Positions 20,501 to 30,700 of a stretch of DNA of 64,000 nt are shown piece by piece. This stretch comes from CBDCTM01 sp965222005. Lineage in GTDB: Bacteria > Bacteroidota > Bacteroidia > Chitinophagales > Saprospiraceae. Numbering within the stretch: position 1 is the stretch's first letter; each line of letters starts with the position of its first letter. A program made the translations under genes and the position numbers. The notes below the pieces were generated by a model that saw only the letters and a list, made by a program, of their open reading frames with translations, did no database searches and was not told the DNA's origin. The DNA lies in NCBI GenBank assembly GCA_965222005.1, contig OZ244935.1, forward strand, positions 1,798,001 to 1,862,000. Direction: 5' to 3'.

Positions 20501-23500
20501 AATACCAATGACTTTGAGGCGGCAAATATCGAATACATCGAATTTTGGCTGCTCAACCCCTTCATCAACGGCCCCAATGATGGCGATTTGTACATCAACC
20601 TGGGGAATGTGTCGGAAGATATTTTGCGCGATTCGCGCAAGTTTTTCGAAAATGGCCTCCCTACAGATGGGACTACCCGCACCGACACTACTTCCTGGAG
20701 CCGGGTACCGCGATCTCAAAGTGTGATCAATGCTTTTGAGAATGATGAATCCAAGCGGATATTACAAGATGTAGGCTTGGATGGCTTTGATGATGATGGA
20801 GAAGGTTTTGCCTTTAGAGATATCCTGGGAGAGTACCAAATGTATCTGGATCCAGCAGCTTATGCTGCTATCGAAGCAGATCCGGCAAATGATAACTTCC
20901 GCTACTTCAGAGACTATGATGATGCTACGCCGGTGCTGGAGCGCTATCGCCTGTTCAACAATCCGCAGGGCAACTCACAGTCTCCCGATCCCGGCTCCCG
21001 CACGGTGCAATCGGCTACCAATTTGCCCGACTCCGAAGACATCAATCGCGATAATACGCTAAACGAAACGGAAGCCTATTTTCAGTACAAAATTCCGCTG
21101 CGCGCAGTTGACAGCCCCAATAGTACGTATGAGCTGGATTATGAAAATGAATTTATCACCGACTCCATCCACGGGGGTACCAATGGAGAACGTATCTGGT
21201 ATCGGTTCAAGATACCGCTCGATCAATATAGCAGTCAGGTGGGAGGAATCCAGGATTTTCGTTCGATTCGCTTCATCAGAATGTACTTGCATGGTTTTAG
21301 CCAGCAGGTGACCCTTCGTTTTGCCCGCCTCGAACTGGCCCGCAACCAATGGCGCCGCTACAAGCGCTACTTGCAGGTCGGCTTGCCGGAGGATGGCTCC
21401 ATTCAGGGTGGCACCCGCGATCCGGAGACGATATTTGATGTAAATGCAGTAAATATTGAAGAAAACAGTACGCGTACGCCCTTTGGCTATGTGCTGCCTC
21501 CAGGCATTGAGCGGGAGCAGTCCAACCAGACGGCCTTCCCCGACATCCTGCAAAATGAGCAGTCCTTGTCAATGGAAATCTGCAATCTAAAACCAGAGCG
21601 GGCCAGGGGCATTTATAAAAACCTCAACCTCGACATGCGTATTTACAAACGGCTCAGAATGTTTGTACACGGAGAGTCGTTTGAAAACCTTGACCGGAGC
21701 GATTTAGCAGTATTTATCAGGCTCGGGAGTGATTTTGAAAACAATTATTACGAGTACGAGATTCCCTTGACGCCGTCCATTAACACCGCTCTTCCGTACG
21801 GGGGAGAAGACTATCAGCTGGAAGTATGGAAGCCGGAAAACAGCCTCGATATACCGTTGGAGATATTTAAAACGCTCAAGCAGGAGCGCAATAATTCCGG
21901 GCATCCCTTAAATAAAACCTTTGACTTTGAAGACCCGGAAAACAATGAAAGGATGTTCCGGGTGAAAGGCAACCCGAATCTGGGATATGTGAAAGGGGTG
22001 ATGATCGGGGTGGTTAATCGCGATGAGGTGGATCATTGTGCGGAAGTTTGGGTGAATGAGCTTCGGCTGAGTGGCTTTGATGAGGAAGGCGGCGTAGCTG
22101 CTATAGCCCGATTGGATATGCAACTGGCGGACTTTGGCGGCGCAACTATTTCCACGAATTACCTGGGGCGCAACTTTGGGGGCCTGGAGGACAAAATCGC
22201 CCAGCGTAGCCGGGAGGAGGTAATCCAGTACGATTTGGCTACCAATTTGGAGCTGGGCAAGTTTTTGCCGGAGAAGTCGGGCGTCAAGATTCCCTTCTAT
22301 GCTCAATATTCAAAATCAATCAGCAATCCGGAATTTGACCCCTACGATCTCGATATTCCGTTGGATGAAAAGCTTTCGAATGCCGATCCGGCCGATCGCG
22401 ATTCGATCAAATCGCAGGCACAGGATGTCACGGAAATCAAGAGTTTCAATTTTACCAATGTACGAAAGGTACGTACCAATTCGGATAAAAAGCCGATGCC
22501 CTGGAATATTGAAAACTTCAGCTTTACCTATGCATTCACCGAAACCGAAAAACGCGATCCGATCATTGCAAGTGATAAGTTGACCACGCACAATGGCGCA
22601 GTAAACTATACCTATAGTAGAGGTTCCAATTACATACAGCCATTCAAAAAGCTGTTTAAGAAAGATAAATACCTCAAGCTCATCACGGATTTCAACTTCA
22701 ATCCGCTGCCCAACTCTTATGGTTTTAGTACGGTGATGAACCGTCAGTTGCAAGAGACGCGCTACCGCTTTGCAGGAGACGATCCCTTTTTCACCTCTTT
22801 TTACAACAAGCAATTTGCCTGGGATCGCAACTACAATCTGCAATGGGATTTGAGCCGTACGTTGAAGTTCAATTTCAATGCAACCAACCGGGCTGTGATT
22901 GATGAGTTGGATGAATTTGTAAATGATGAGGCCGATCCTCGGTATGGCCAGCGCCGAACGGCTGATGAGAAGAAAGAATATATCTGGGACAGAATCAAAA
23001 ATCTGGGGCGTACCAAAAGCTACGCGCACAACTTTAATGTCAATTACACCCTGCCATTTAAGAGCATCCCTTTCATGGATTGGGTGCAAGTACGCGCTCA
23101 ATATGGTGCCGATTATCGCTGGGATGCTGCTGCCCTCAATGTAGATTCGCTCGGCAATGTGGTCCAAAACAGCCAAACCCGCCAGATCAACGGCGATCTG
23201 AACTTTGAAAATTTGTATAAAAAATCAAAATACCTCGACAAGATCAGCAAGCCGCGCAGAGGTAAAAAGAGTAGTAAAGATAAAAGGAGCCGCAGCCGTA
23301 GCGACCAAAGCGATGGCGGGCGGGATGCAGGACCCGGAAAGAAGAGTGGAAAGAGTAGAGGTGCAAGAGGTGAAAAGAAGGGCGGCAAGGATGGAGTGAA
23401 GGATTCGTCAAATACAAAAGATGGTAAGCAGGGAGGAGATGATGCTTCGCTGGCCGGTGCCGATGAGATATCAAAAACAGGCAAAACCCGTGGCAAGCGG

Positions 23501-25075
23501 AAGATAGGCGGTAGTAAGAGCGGCAAAGAGGGCGATTTGAAAGGACGCGGTAAGGATGGCAAAAAGACTAAGCGCAAACGCGATCGGGAGCCTACAGTAG
23601 CCGAGCGTATGCTTATCCGTCCCTTGCTACTGTTGCGCAAAGCGCGCCTCACCTACGCGGAAAACTTCGCTACCGTAGTGCCAGGCTATACACCCGGTAC
23701 CAAATACCTGGGGCATGCCGATGGTTTTGGCTCGCCGGGATGGGATTTTGTAGCTGGCCTTCAGCCGGATATTGCTAAGAATGACAATGAGAACGATTGG
23801 CTCAATCGAGCAGCGGCAGATGGTTGGATTACTGACAATGTATTCCTCAATCAGCAAATACTACAAAATTATTCGCAGGATATCAATGGCAAAATCACGC
23901 TGGAGCCCTTTCCCGACTTTCGGATTGAACTGAATGCGGATCGCCGGTTCTCCGAAAATACCTCGCTGTACTTCCGCGATACCACCTTTTTCGATGATCC
24001 GTCGGTGCAGCCTTTCGAAGAGATCGTGCATAGCATCCCGCGGGATGTCGGCTCCTTTTCGATCAGCTATTTTAGTATGCAAACGCTTTTCGACAAAGAC
24101 ATTGACGCCCTCTTTGCCCGCTTTGAAAACAACCGGGAGGAAATTTCAGATCGATTGGGAACAGGGCTGCACGATGAGGATCAGGGCTATACCGAAGGCT
24201 ATGGCCGCACTCAGCAGGATGTACTGCTTCCGGCCTTTCTGGCTGCTTACACCAATCAGGCTCCCGGCGCCATGAAAATTAGTGATAATTATGCAGAGGA
24301 TGTATTGTTCAAAACGCGGCCTAAGATCAATTGGCAGCTTACCTACAACGGGTTGAGCCGTATTCCCATGTTTAAAGATATTTTTGCCAGCTTCAACTTG
24401 AGCCACGGCTATAACTCAACGCTGACGGTCAATTCCTTTAATACGGATCAGGATTTTGAGGAAAACAACCCACAACTGAAAAACATCAACAGTAACTTCT
24501 ACTCGCGTTTTGAAGTACCCAATGTGGTGATCAGCGAACAATTTTCACCCTTGTTGGGTATTGATGTGAAATTGAAAAATGATATGTCCTTTCGCGTGGA
24601 TTTCAAGAAAGCCCGAAACCTGCGGATGAGTTTCCTCGACTACCGCCTGGCGGAAACGAAAACCTCTGAATATGCGATCGGGTTTGGATACAAACTCAAA
24701 AATGTAGTGATCGGATTTTTGAGCGGAGGAAATAAAAAGAAGTCATCGCGCAGCCGCAAGAACAGTAAGAAAGGCAAAAACGATCCTAATGATCCACAAG
24801 GCAGCAAAAAGCAGAAAGGGAATAATATGAATATCGAGTTCGACTTTTCTGTACGCGATGATGTGACGGTCAACCACCTCCTGGATCAGGAAGTATCGGA
24901 GGAGACGCGTGGCCTCAAAACCATCCGCATTTCCCCATCAGTAGATTACGATATTAACGACCGGCTCAACATTCGATTTTTCTTTGATCGGAGCCAGACA
25001 ATTCCCGCTACGTCTGCTTCTTTCCCGATTACCAACACGCAGGCCGGCATCACGATCCGCTTTTCATTGAATTGA
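17522..25075 (+). CDS. sprA: SprA, T9SS outer-membrane translocon
   Basis: Giant beta-barrel channel through which type IX secretion substrates cross the outer membrane; in gliding relatives also needed for motility. The ATG at 17522 gives 2517 residues with a signal peptide (SLLSILFVVGFLTHSFA); upstream in-frame ATGs at 17438 and before would only lengthen the N-terminus. Family features include IDIRPQGNIDLTFG-like text (DIRPQGNIDLTFGVDFQ), QRQGGFDFDMNIQMNVTGKIGEKL, GVVYLDDFEGS, and a C-terminus of alternating strands ending in RFSLN with an aromatic/hydrophobic strand. Two lysine/arginine-rich low-complexity inserts sit near residues 1910-2023 and 2402-2437. The gene stands alone between two terminators. 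Confidence 0.96.
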   Translation: MKVKHSLLSILFVVGFLTHSFATFSGGANLETPFSVEYTTTETDTIPPLQDRQGDFINDPNSNPFDLDDPSVIDKNVEYDPETGNYIITERIGEDYFRSPSYMTFDEYLDYRAKEQERQYFQELSGVSSSSGGGRRDPIEQFDIKNSLIDRLFGGSTVDIRPQGNIDLTFGVDFQRVQNPILTIRQQRQGGFDFDMNIQMNVTGKIGEKLNLSTNYNTQATFDFENQMKLQYDSEAFSEDDIIKTIEAGNVSFPLRSSLIQGSQSLFGLRIDTQWGRLRLSTVASQQKSRREQLQIQGGAQLQEYEVTADEYDENRHFFLSHYNRETFEGALQNLPQINSLFKINPNEIQVWVTNDRNETEDVRDILAIADLGEPIRDKMTNSNPDSWAPANPRFRDIFGSRALPDNDANDIYQTLLNTGGVRTIDGAVATLTGPRFGFQQSRDFEKVSARKLRSSEFTYHPELGFISVNVNLRPDQVLAVAYQYDYNGRTYKVGEFANDSYEPDSLGVLFVKMLKSTTPRIDLPTWDLMMKNVYSIGAFQVSQEDFKLDIFYEDPGGGQKRFLPNTNLSGQPLLRIFNLDNLNVQGDPQPDGIFDFVPGLTINTRSGKVMFPVLEPFGSSLARQIDDPNLAAQYSYQMLYDSTITRAREYPEFNRFTIKGSYKSSVSSEISLGAFNLPRGSVRVRAGGQELQEGIDYEVDYNIGRVKILNDAILNSGLPVNVSFEDNTLFGFQTKTLLGVRADYEVNKDFSIGATYLHLFERPFTQKVNIGDDPINNRIYGLDVNLSKDAPWLTRIVDGIPLIQTKEPSSISFQAEAAYLQPGHSRAVNQGRTDDGKVDKSGVVYLDDFEGSTSSFDLRTPAASWVLASVPQNDHQNNNPLFPESQFIDTTLSGVNRAKLNWYRIDLSVVNSQSNPYTAAIPQDEVFPNVTVRPGFANNIQSLDLTYYPDERGPYNFDRPFEAGATDFSAGVLENGRLAQPQTRWGGIMRSLNTNDFEAANIEYIEFWLLNPFINGPNDGDLYINLGNVSEDILRDSRKFFENGLPTDGTTRTDTTSWSRVPRSQSVINAFENDESKRILQDVGLDGFDDDGEGFAFRDILGEYQMYLDPAAYAAIEADPANDNFRYFRDYDDATPVLERYRLFNNPQGNSQSPDPGSRTVQSATNLPDSEDINRDNTLNETEAYFQYKIPLRAVDSPNSTYELDYENEFITDSIHGGTNGERIWYRFKIPLDQYSSQVGGIQDFRSIRFIRMYLHGFSQQVTLRFARLELARNQWRRYKRYLQVGLPEDGSIQGGTRDPETIFDVNAVNIEENSTRTPFGYVLPPGIEREQSNQTAFPDILQNEQSLSMEICNLKPERARGIYKNLNLDMRIYKRLRMFVHGESFENLDRSDLAVFIRLGSDFENNYYEYEIPLTPSINTALPYGGEDYQLEVWKPENSLDIPLEIFKTLKQERNNSGHPLNKTFDFEDPENNERMFRVKGNPNLGYVKGVMIGVVNRDEVDHCAEVWVNELRLSGFDEEGGVAAIARLDMQLADFGGATISTNYLGRNFGGLEDKIAQRSREEVIQYDLATNLELGKFLPEKSGVKIPFYAQYSKSISNPEFDPYDLDIPLDEKLSNADPADRDSIKSQAQDVTEIKSFNFTNVRKVRTNSDKKPMPWNIENFSFTYAFTETEKRDPIIASDKLTTHNGAVNYTYSRGSNYIQPFKKLFKKDKYLKLITDFNFNPLPNSYGFSTVMNRQLQETRYRFAGDDPFFTSFYNKQFAWDRNYNLQWDLSRTLKFNFNATNRAVIDELDEFVNDEADPRYGQRRTADEKKEYIWDRIKNLGRTKSYAHNFNVNYTLPFKSIPFMDWVQVRAQYGADYRWDAAALNVDSLGNVVQNSQTRQINGDLNFENLYKKSKYLDKISKPRRGKKSSKDKRSRSRSDQSDGGRDAGPGKKSGKSRGARGEKKGGKDGVKDSSNTKDGKQGGDDASLAGADEISKTGKTRGKRKIGGSKSGKEGDLKGRGKDGKKTKRKRDREPTVAERMLIRPLLLLRKARLTYAENFATVVPGYTPGTKYLGHADGFGSPGWDFVAGLQPDIAKNDNENDWLNRAAADGWITDNVFLNQQILQNYSQDINGKITLEPFPDFRIELNADRRFSENTSLYFRDTTFFDDPSVQPFEEIVHSIPRDVGSFSISYFSMQTLFDKDIDALFARFENNREEISDRLGTGLHDEDQGYTEGYGRTQQDVLLPAFLAAYTNQAPGAMKISDNYAEDVLFKTRPKINWQLTYNGLSRIPMFKDIFASFNLSHGYNSTLTVNSFNTDQDFEENNPQLKNINSNFYSRFEVPNVVISEQFSPLLGIDVKLKNDMSFRVDFKKARNLRMSFLDYRLAETKTSEYAIGFGYKLKNVVIGFLSGGNKKKSSRSRKNSKKGKNDPNDPQGSKKQKGNNMNIEFDFSVRDDVTVNHLLDQEVSEETRGLKTIRISPSVDYDINDRLNIRFFFDRSQTIPATSASFPITNTQAGITIRFSLN

Positions 25076-25100
25076 TGTAGAGTACGCAGCATAAAGTAGT

Positions 25101-25138
25101 AGAGGCTAAACTTGTGGATTTTTCCAGGTTTAGCCTCT
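25101..25138 (+). terminator. Terminator hairpin after sprA
   Basis: AGAGGCTAAAC (25101-25111) and GTTTAGCCTCT (25128-25138) are perfectly complementary; the stem can extend three more pairs inward. The following GTTGTTTGTC is moderately U-rich. It begins 26 bases after the sprA stop. Confidence 0.7.
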
Positions 25139-25148
25139 GTTGTTTGTC

Positions 25149-25187
25149 ATGGCCTATTTTCTAACTCGCTGAAAGTGAGAAAATTAG
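25149..25187. repeat. Second inverted repeat between sprA and the kinase gene
   Basis: CCTATTTTCT near 25153 is nearly complementary to AGAAAATTAGG near 25177-25187 (one bulged base) across a loop of about 15 bases. It could be a backup terminator or a repeat; no clear U-run follows. Confidence 0.35.
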
Positions 25188-25247
25188 GAGTACGCAACAA
25201 AATAGTTAAAGGTCTGTTAAAGTAGGGAAAAGGGGTGGTGCAATACC

Positions 25248-25255
25248 TAATTTTG
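25248..25255 (+). promoter_or_regulatory. Candidate -7 box before the histidine kinase
   Basis: TAATTTTG fits TAnnTTTG and lies 69 bases before the kinase ATG. No -33 element is evident. Confidence 0.3.
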
Positions 25256-25324
25256 TAATAGCTCTATGGGGCGTTTCGTTCTTTTCCCAAGTTTCATTTC
25301 TCAAATCTGTAAGCAGTTTTTTTC

Positions 25325-26884
25325 ATGAATAAGAAGGCCATTTGGATGATCATAGGACTGATGGGGGCTGCCCTTATCGGTATTGTGCTTCTCCAGATGT
25401 ACTGGATTCGATGGTCTATACAACTCAATCAGCAGCAGTTTGACAAGGAAGTATTTTCGGCGCTCAACCGGGTGTCGGAAAAATTGCAGGATGCGGAAAA
25501 TGTACGCATTAATCTGGAAGTTTTCAACTATACCAATGCGTATCCGAGTGCCGTAGTGAGGGAGGAGTTTTATCAAAAGATGGAGTCGGAAAACGGGCAT
25601 ATGACGGTGGAGCTATCGGCGAGCAATGGGTTTAGCCTGGATAGTGTGATGAAGGAAAACCTGCTCACACATTTGGCCAATAACGAAGAGCAGGAATGCA
25701 ATTGTATCAATTGCCAGCGCGAGCGCTTCGAGCGCTATGAAGCCCAGGAAAAGCATCGGCAGAAGTTGCTTTTCAACAAGCTCATCAATCCCGAGCCAAT
25801 TACCCGCCGCATCGATCTTAAATACCTCCATGAAGCCATCAAGCAGGAATTGGCCACTCGTGGTATCGATATTCACTACAACTATGGCGTATTTGCGGAA
25901 GTGGAGCAGTCCTTTGTCATTACCAATGGCCACTATGTGGTGAGCGACAACAAGCCGGGCCTGGTGCAGGCAGGCTGGAAGAATTTGTTCAACTCGCACT
26001 ACAAGGTCAACCTCTTTCCCAATGATATGGCCCCTCCCGGCTTTCTGATGATCCACTTTCCGAGCAAGGTCAGCCTGGTGTGGGGCTCCGTTTGGAAAAC
26101 GGTGCTGGCATCCATTATTTTTACCGGCATCATATTGTTCTGCTTTGCCTATACCATTCAGGTCATCTTCCTCCAAAAGAAGGTCTCTGAGATGAAGACC
26201 GATTTTATCAATAATATGACCCACGAATTTAAAACACCCATCGCTACCATCTCCCTGGCAGCCGACTCTATCACCAGCCCTAAAGTGATTAGCAATGAGG
26301 ATAAAATACAGCGCTTTGCCGGTATTATCAAGCAAGAAAATAAACGAATGAACAGCCAGGTGGAGAAGGTTTTGCAAATGGCACAAATCGATAAAAAAGA
26401 CTTCCAGCTCAAGCTTACTGACGTCAACCTGCACGATGTAATCAACAAAGCCGTAACGAATGCCAATCTGCAGGTGGAAAGCAAAGGCGGCAACGTAACG
26501 GCCGATTTGCAGGCTAAGCAACCCATCGTAGAAGGCGATATGACACATTTGACCAATATCATCCACAATCTGCTGGACAACGCAAATAAGTATTCACCCA
26601 AAGAACCGGAAATATCAATACATACGCGAAACGTGGCAAATGGCGTTGAAGTAGTAGTCAGCGATAAAGGGGTAGGGATGAGCAAGGAAGCCCTAAAACA
26701 TATTTTCGATAAATTTTACCGGGTACATACCGGCGATTTGCATGATGTGAAGGGCTTTGGGTTGGGACTGAGCTACGTAAAAGCACTGATGACGGCACAC
26801 AAAGGACAGATCGATGTGAAGAGCGAATTGGGCAAAGGAAGCAGCTTTATTTTGATTTTTCCGTATAAAGTGAAACCGCAATAA
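25325..26884 (+). CDS. Membrane sensor histidine kinase, RprX-like
   Basis: Inner-membrane sensor of a two-component pair with the regulator that follows 57-87 bases later. Of 519 residues, about 7-29 and 258-282 are transmembrane and enclose a roughly 225-residue periplasmic sensor. That sensor carries a CNCINC cysteine cluster near 124-130, possibly redox- or metal-responsive. The kinase core has the H-box MTHEFKTPIATI with phospho-acceptor His300, N-box IIHNLLDNANKYS, DKGVGM and GFGLGLSYVKAL. No HAMP or PAS domain is evident. The layout matches the RprX/RprY type of Bacteroides; its signal is unknown. Confidence 0.92.
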   Translation: MNKKAIWMIIGLMGAALIGIVLLQMYWIRWSIQLNQQQFDKEVFSALNRVSEKLQDAENVRINLEVFNYTNAYPSAVVREEFYQKMESENGHMTVELSASNGFSLDSVMKENLLTHLANNEEQECNCINCQRERFERYEAQEKHRQKLLFNKLINPEPITRRIDLKYLHEAIKQELATRGIDIHYNYGVFAEVEQSFVITNGHYVVSDNKPGLVQAGWKNLFNSHYKVNLFPNDMAPPGFLMIHFPSKVSLVWGSVWKTVLASIIFTGIILFCFAYTIQVIFLQKKVSEMKTDFINNMTHEFKTPIATISLAADSITSPKVISNEDKIQRFAGIIKQENKRMNSQVEKVLQMAQIDKKDFQLKLTDVNLHDVINKAVTNANLQVESKGGNVTADLQAKQPIVEGDMTHLTNIIHNLLDNANKYSPKEPEISIHTRNVANGVEVVVSDKGVGMSKEALKHIFDKFYRVHTGDLHDVKGFGLGLSYVKALMTAHKGQIDVKSELGKGSSFILIFPYKVKPQ

Positions 26885-26971
26885 GAAAATAACATAGTTT
26901 ACAGGCAAATCCGGGGAGTAAGCCACAAGATTTGTCCGGAAATGAGCAAAACAAAATTGAAAAAAGTTATC

Positions 26972-27697
26972 ATGGCAACACCAAACAATCGGATTCTGTT
27001 GGTCGAAGACGATCAAAATTTTGGAGATGTACTACGCTCCTATCTCGAAATGCATGACTATGATGTTACCCTCGCCACGGATGGCGAAGCAGGCCTCGAC
27101 AGTTACAATAAGGGCGAATTTGACCTCTGCATCTTTGATGTAATGATGCCCAAAAAGGACGGCTTCAGCCTCGCCAAGGAAATTCGCGAAAAGGACACCG
27201 AGATGCCCATCATTTTTCTGACTGCCAAAACCATGAAGGAAGATGTGCTGAAGGGCTTCAAAATAGGTGCCGACGACTATATCTCAAAGCCCTTCAACTC
27301 AGAAGAGCTGCTCTATCGCATCCAGGCCATCCTCAAACGGAGCCAGGCCAAGGCCGATCCGCGGGAAGAGATCAGAGAATTTGAAATTGGCAAATATCAC
27401 TTCAACTATCCCTTGCGTATCCTCACTTTCAGAGGCGATGACAAAAATGAAAAAGAAAAGCTTTCGCCCAAGGAAGCACAGCTGTTGCGCATGTTTTGTA
27501 TGTATATCAATGATGTACTACCCCGCTCCGAAGCACTAACCAAAATATGGGGCGAAGACAATTACTTCACTGCCCGCAGCATGGATGTGTTTGTCACCAA
27601 ACTGCGCAAATACCTCAAAAAAGATGCGCAGATCGAGATTGTCAACATCCACGGCAATGGCTTCCAATTGCTGGTGAGTAGCGGTGAAGAGGTGTAG
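26972..27697 (+). CDS. OmpR-family response regulator, RprY-like
   Basis: DNA-binding regulator, presumably phosphorylated by the kinase upstream. From ATG 26972 (MATPNNRILLVEDD) it has 241 residues; an in-frame ATG at 26942 would add ten basic residues. Receiver domain: acidic pair EDD, phospho-acceptor Asp56 in CIFDVMMPKKDG, Thr in FLTAKT and Lys in DDYISKPF. The C-terminal winged helix (about 140-235) includes LSPKEAQLLRMFC and TARSMDVFVTKLRKYLKKD. It is convergent with icmF, with only 14 bases between. Confidence 0.93.
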   Translation: MATPNNRILLVEDDQNFGDVLRSYLEMHDYDVTLATDGEAGLDSYNKGEFDLCIFDVMMPKKDGFSLAKEIREKDTEMPIIFLTAKTMKEDVLKGFKIGADDYISKPFNSEELLYRIQAILKRSQAKADPREEIREFEIGKYHFNYPLRILTFRGDDKNEKEKLSPKEAQLLRMFCMYINDVLPRSEALTKIWGEDNYFTARSMDVFVTKLRKYLKKDAQIEIVNIHGNGFQLLVSSGEEV

Positions 27698-27711
27698 CCT
27701 CAGCCTCCCCT

Positions 27712-30700
27712 CTACATATTCCGCCGGTATTGCCCCCCTACCTCGTATAGGGCATGGGTGATCTGGCCAAGCGAGCAATGCTTGCCCGCTTCCATAAGCT
27801 GCTCAAAGATATTTCCATTGCCGATAGCCACTTGCTGCAAATCTTTAAGGAGTTCTGAAGATTGCGAAGGACGGTCTTTGTGCAAGTTTTGCAAGGTGCT
27901 GATCTGGCCTTCCTTTTCTTCTTGGGTAGCACGAATCACTTCCTTTGGGATAATAGTTGGCGAACCCTCTTTCGACAAAAAAGTATTGACCCCGATGATC
28001 GGGTACTCGCCCGTATGCTTGAGCGTTTCATAGTGCAGGCTCTCGTCCTGAATTTTGCTGCGCTGATACATCGTTTCCATCGCACCCAACACGCCGCCCC
28101 GCTCAGTGATTCGGTCAAATTCTGTCAGCACAGCCTCTTCCACCAGCTCGGTGAGCTCTTCAATGATAAACGAGCCTTGTAGCGGATTTTCATTCTTTGC
28201 CAGTCCCAGCTCGTGGTTGATGATGAGCTGAATAGCCACTGCCCGCCGAACGCTCTCCTCCGTAGGCGTAGTGATGGCTTCATCATAAGCATTGGTGTGG
28301 AGGGAGTTGCAATTGTCATAAATGGCGTACAAAGCCTGCAAGGTAGTCCGAATATCGTTGAAGGATATTTCCTGGGCATGTAGGGAACGGCCCGAAGTCT
28401 GAATATGATATTTCAATTTTTGCGAACGCTCATTGGCATTGTATTTCAGCTTCATCGCCTTGGCCCATATTCGTCGGGCCACCCGCCCGATGACAGCATA
28501 TTCCGGATCGATGCCATTGGAAAAGAAAAAACTCAGGTTGGGGGCAAAATCATCGATCTGCATACCCCTGGATAGATAATATTCCACAAAGGTGAAGCCA
28601 TTGGCCAGCGTGAAAGCCAATTGACTGATCGGATTGGCACCCGCCTCGGCAATGTGATAACCGGAAATGGATACCGAATAAAAATTGCGCACCTTGTGAT
28701 CAATGAAGTACTGTTGTACATCACCCATCAGCTTGAGTGAAAACTCAGTAGAAAAGATGCAGGTATTCTGAGCCTGATCTTCCTTCAGGATGTCAGCTTG
28801 CACGGTGCCGCGTACCGCCGAAAGGGCTTTTGCCTTCAGTTCATCATATGCGGCTGCCTCCAAAACCTGATCGCCCGTAAGGCCCAACAGCAACAAGCCC
28901 AGCCCGTCATTGCCTTCGGGGATAGCGCCCCGATACTGAGGCCGCTCCAACCCTTTGTCATCGTACAACTCCTTGAGCCTGGCTTCTACCAAATGCTCCA
29001 GGCCTTGCTCTCGGATGTACAATTCGCACTGCTGATCGATGGCGGCATTCATGAAAAAAGCGCAAATCGTAGCTGCCGGACCATTGATCGTCATCGACAC
29101 AGAAGTCTTCGGATCGCAAAGATCAAAGCCGGAATAGAGTTTTTTAGCATCATCCAGACAACAGATGCTCACTCCCGAATTGCCAATTTTGCCGTAGATG
29201 TCGGGGCGGTAGTCGGGATCTTCGCCATACAGCGTAACCGAATCAAAAGCCGTTGACAGACGAGCCGCCGGCATATCCATCGACAAATAGTGAAAGCGGC
29301 GATTGGTGCGCTCGGGGCCACCTTCGCCGGCAAACATGCGCATGGGATCTTCCCCTTTGCGCTTAAACGGAAACACGCCGGCAGTATAAGGGAACTCGCC
29401 CGGCACATTTTCCAACAAGCTCCACCGCAGTATTTCTCCCCAATCTTTGTACCGAGGCAGCACCACTCGTGGAATGCGACTGTGCGAAAGCGACTCTGTA
29501 AAGGTGGGCACACGGATTTCCCGCTTGCGTACCCGGTACATAAACTCATCGGCAGCGTAGGCGGCGCGTTTAGCTTCCCAGCCTTCCAATATCCGATTGC
29601 ATTGGCCATCGAGGTCCTTTTGCAGATCATCATAGACCGACTGGAGGTAACTCAATGCTTTACCCTGATCTTCTTTTTGCCCCTTTAGCGTTTCGATACT
29701 CTGGCGAAGGCCATAAAGCTTGCGTGCCAACTCACTTTGCCGCTCTACCCAGCGGTCGTACTGCCGGTTGTTTTCTGAAATTTCAGACAAATAGCGCGTT
29801 CGGGAAGGGGGGATGATATAAATCTTTTCGCTCATCCCTTTGTCCGTATCAAAGCTGGAAGTAAGCGATGCGCCGGTTTTTTCCACAATCAAATCCATCA
29901 GGCTCCGGTAAAGCTGGTTTGTGCCAGGATCGTTGAATTGGGATGCGATGGTACCATATACAGGCATACCTTCCATTGGCTCCTCCCAAAGCTGGTGGTT
30001 GCGCTGGTATTGCTTTTTTACATCCCGCAAGGCATCCAATGCGCCTCGCTTATCGAATTTATTGATGGCGATGATGTCGGCAAAGTCAAGCATGTCAATC
30101 TTTTCGAGCTGGGTAGCAGCCCCATAGTGGGGCGTCATTACATAAAGCGACAAATCGGAATGATCCACAATTTCGGTATCCGATTGGCCAATACCCGATG
30201 TTTCGAGGATGACGAGGTCGTATTTGGCAGCTTTAAGTATATCCACAGCGGCCTGTACATGCTTTGACAAGGCCAGATTGGACTGGCGGGTGGCCAACGA
30301 ACGCATATACACCCGCTCGCGTTGGATCGAATTCATGCGGATGCGGTCACCCAACAAAGCCCCGCCTGTTTTGCGCTTGGAGGGATCAACGGATATGATA
30401 GCGATGCTTTTGTCTTCAAAGTCGATGAGGAAGCGGCGTACCAATTCGTCCACCAGGCTGGACTTGCCTGCACCGCCAGTACCTGTAATGCCAAGCACGG
30501 GGATGACCTTGGAACCTATATCTTTGCGGATTTGCTCAAGCCATGCACTGTTTTCCTCCGGAAAATTTTCAACAGCAGATATCATGCGTGCTATAGCTCC
30601 CGGCTTTTGCTCATCAATTTGCTTCAATTCGCCATTCAGATTCCTACCTACAGGAAAGTCGCACTGCTCAAGCACATCGTTAATCATGCCTTGCAAGCCC

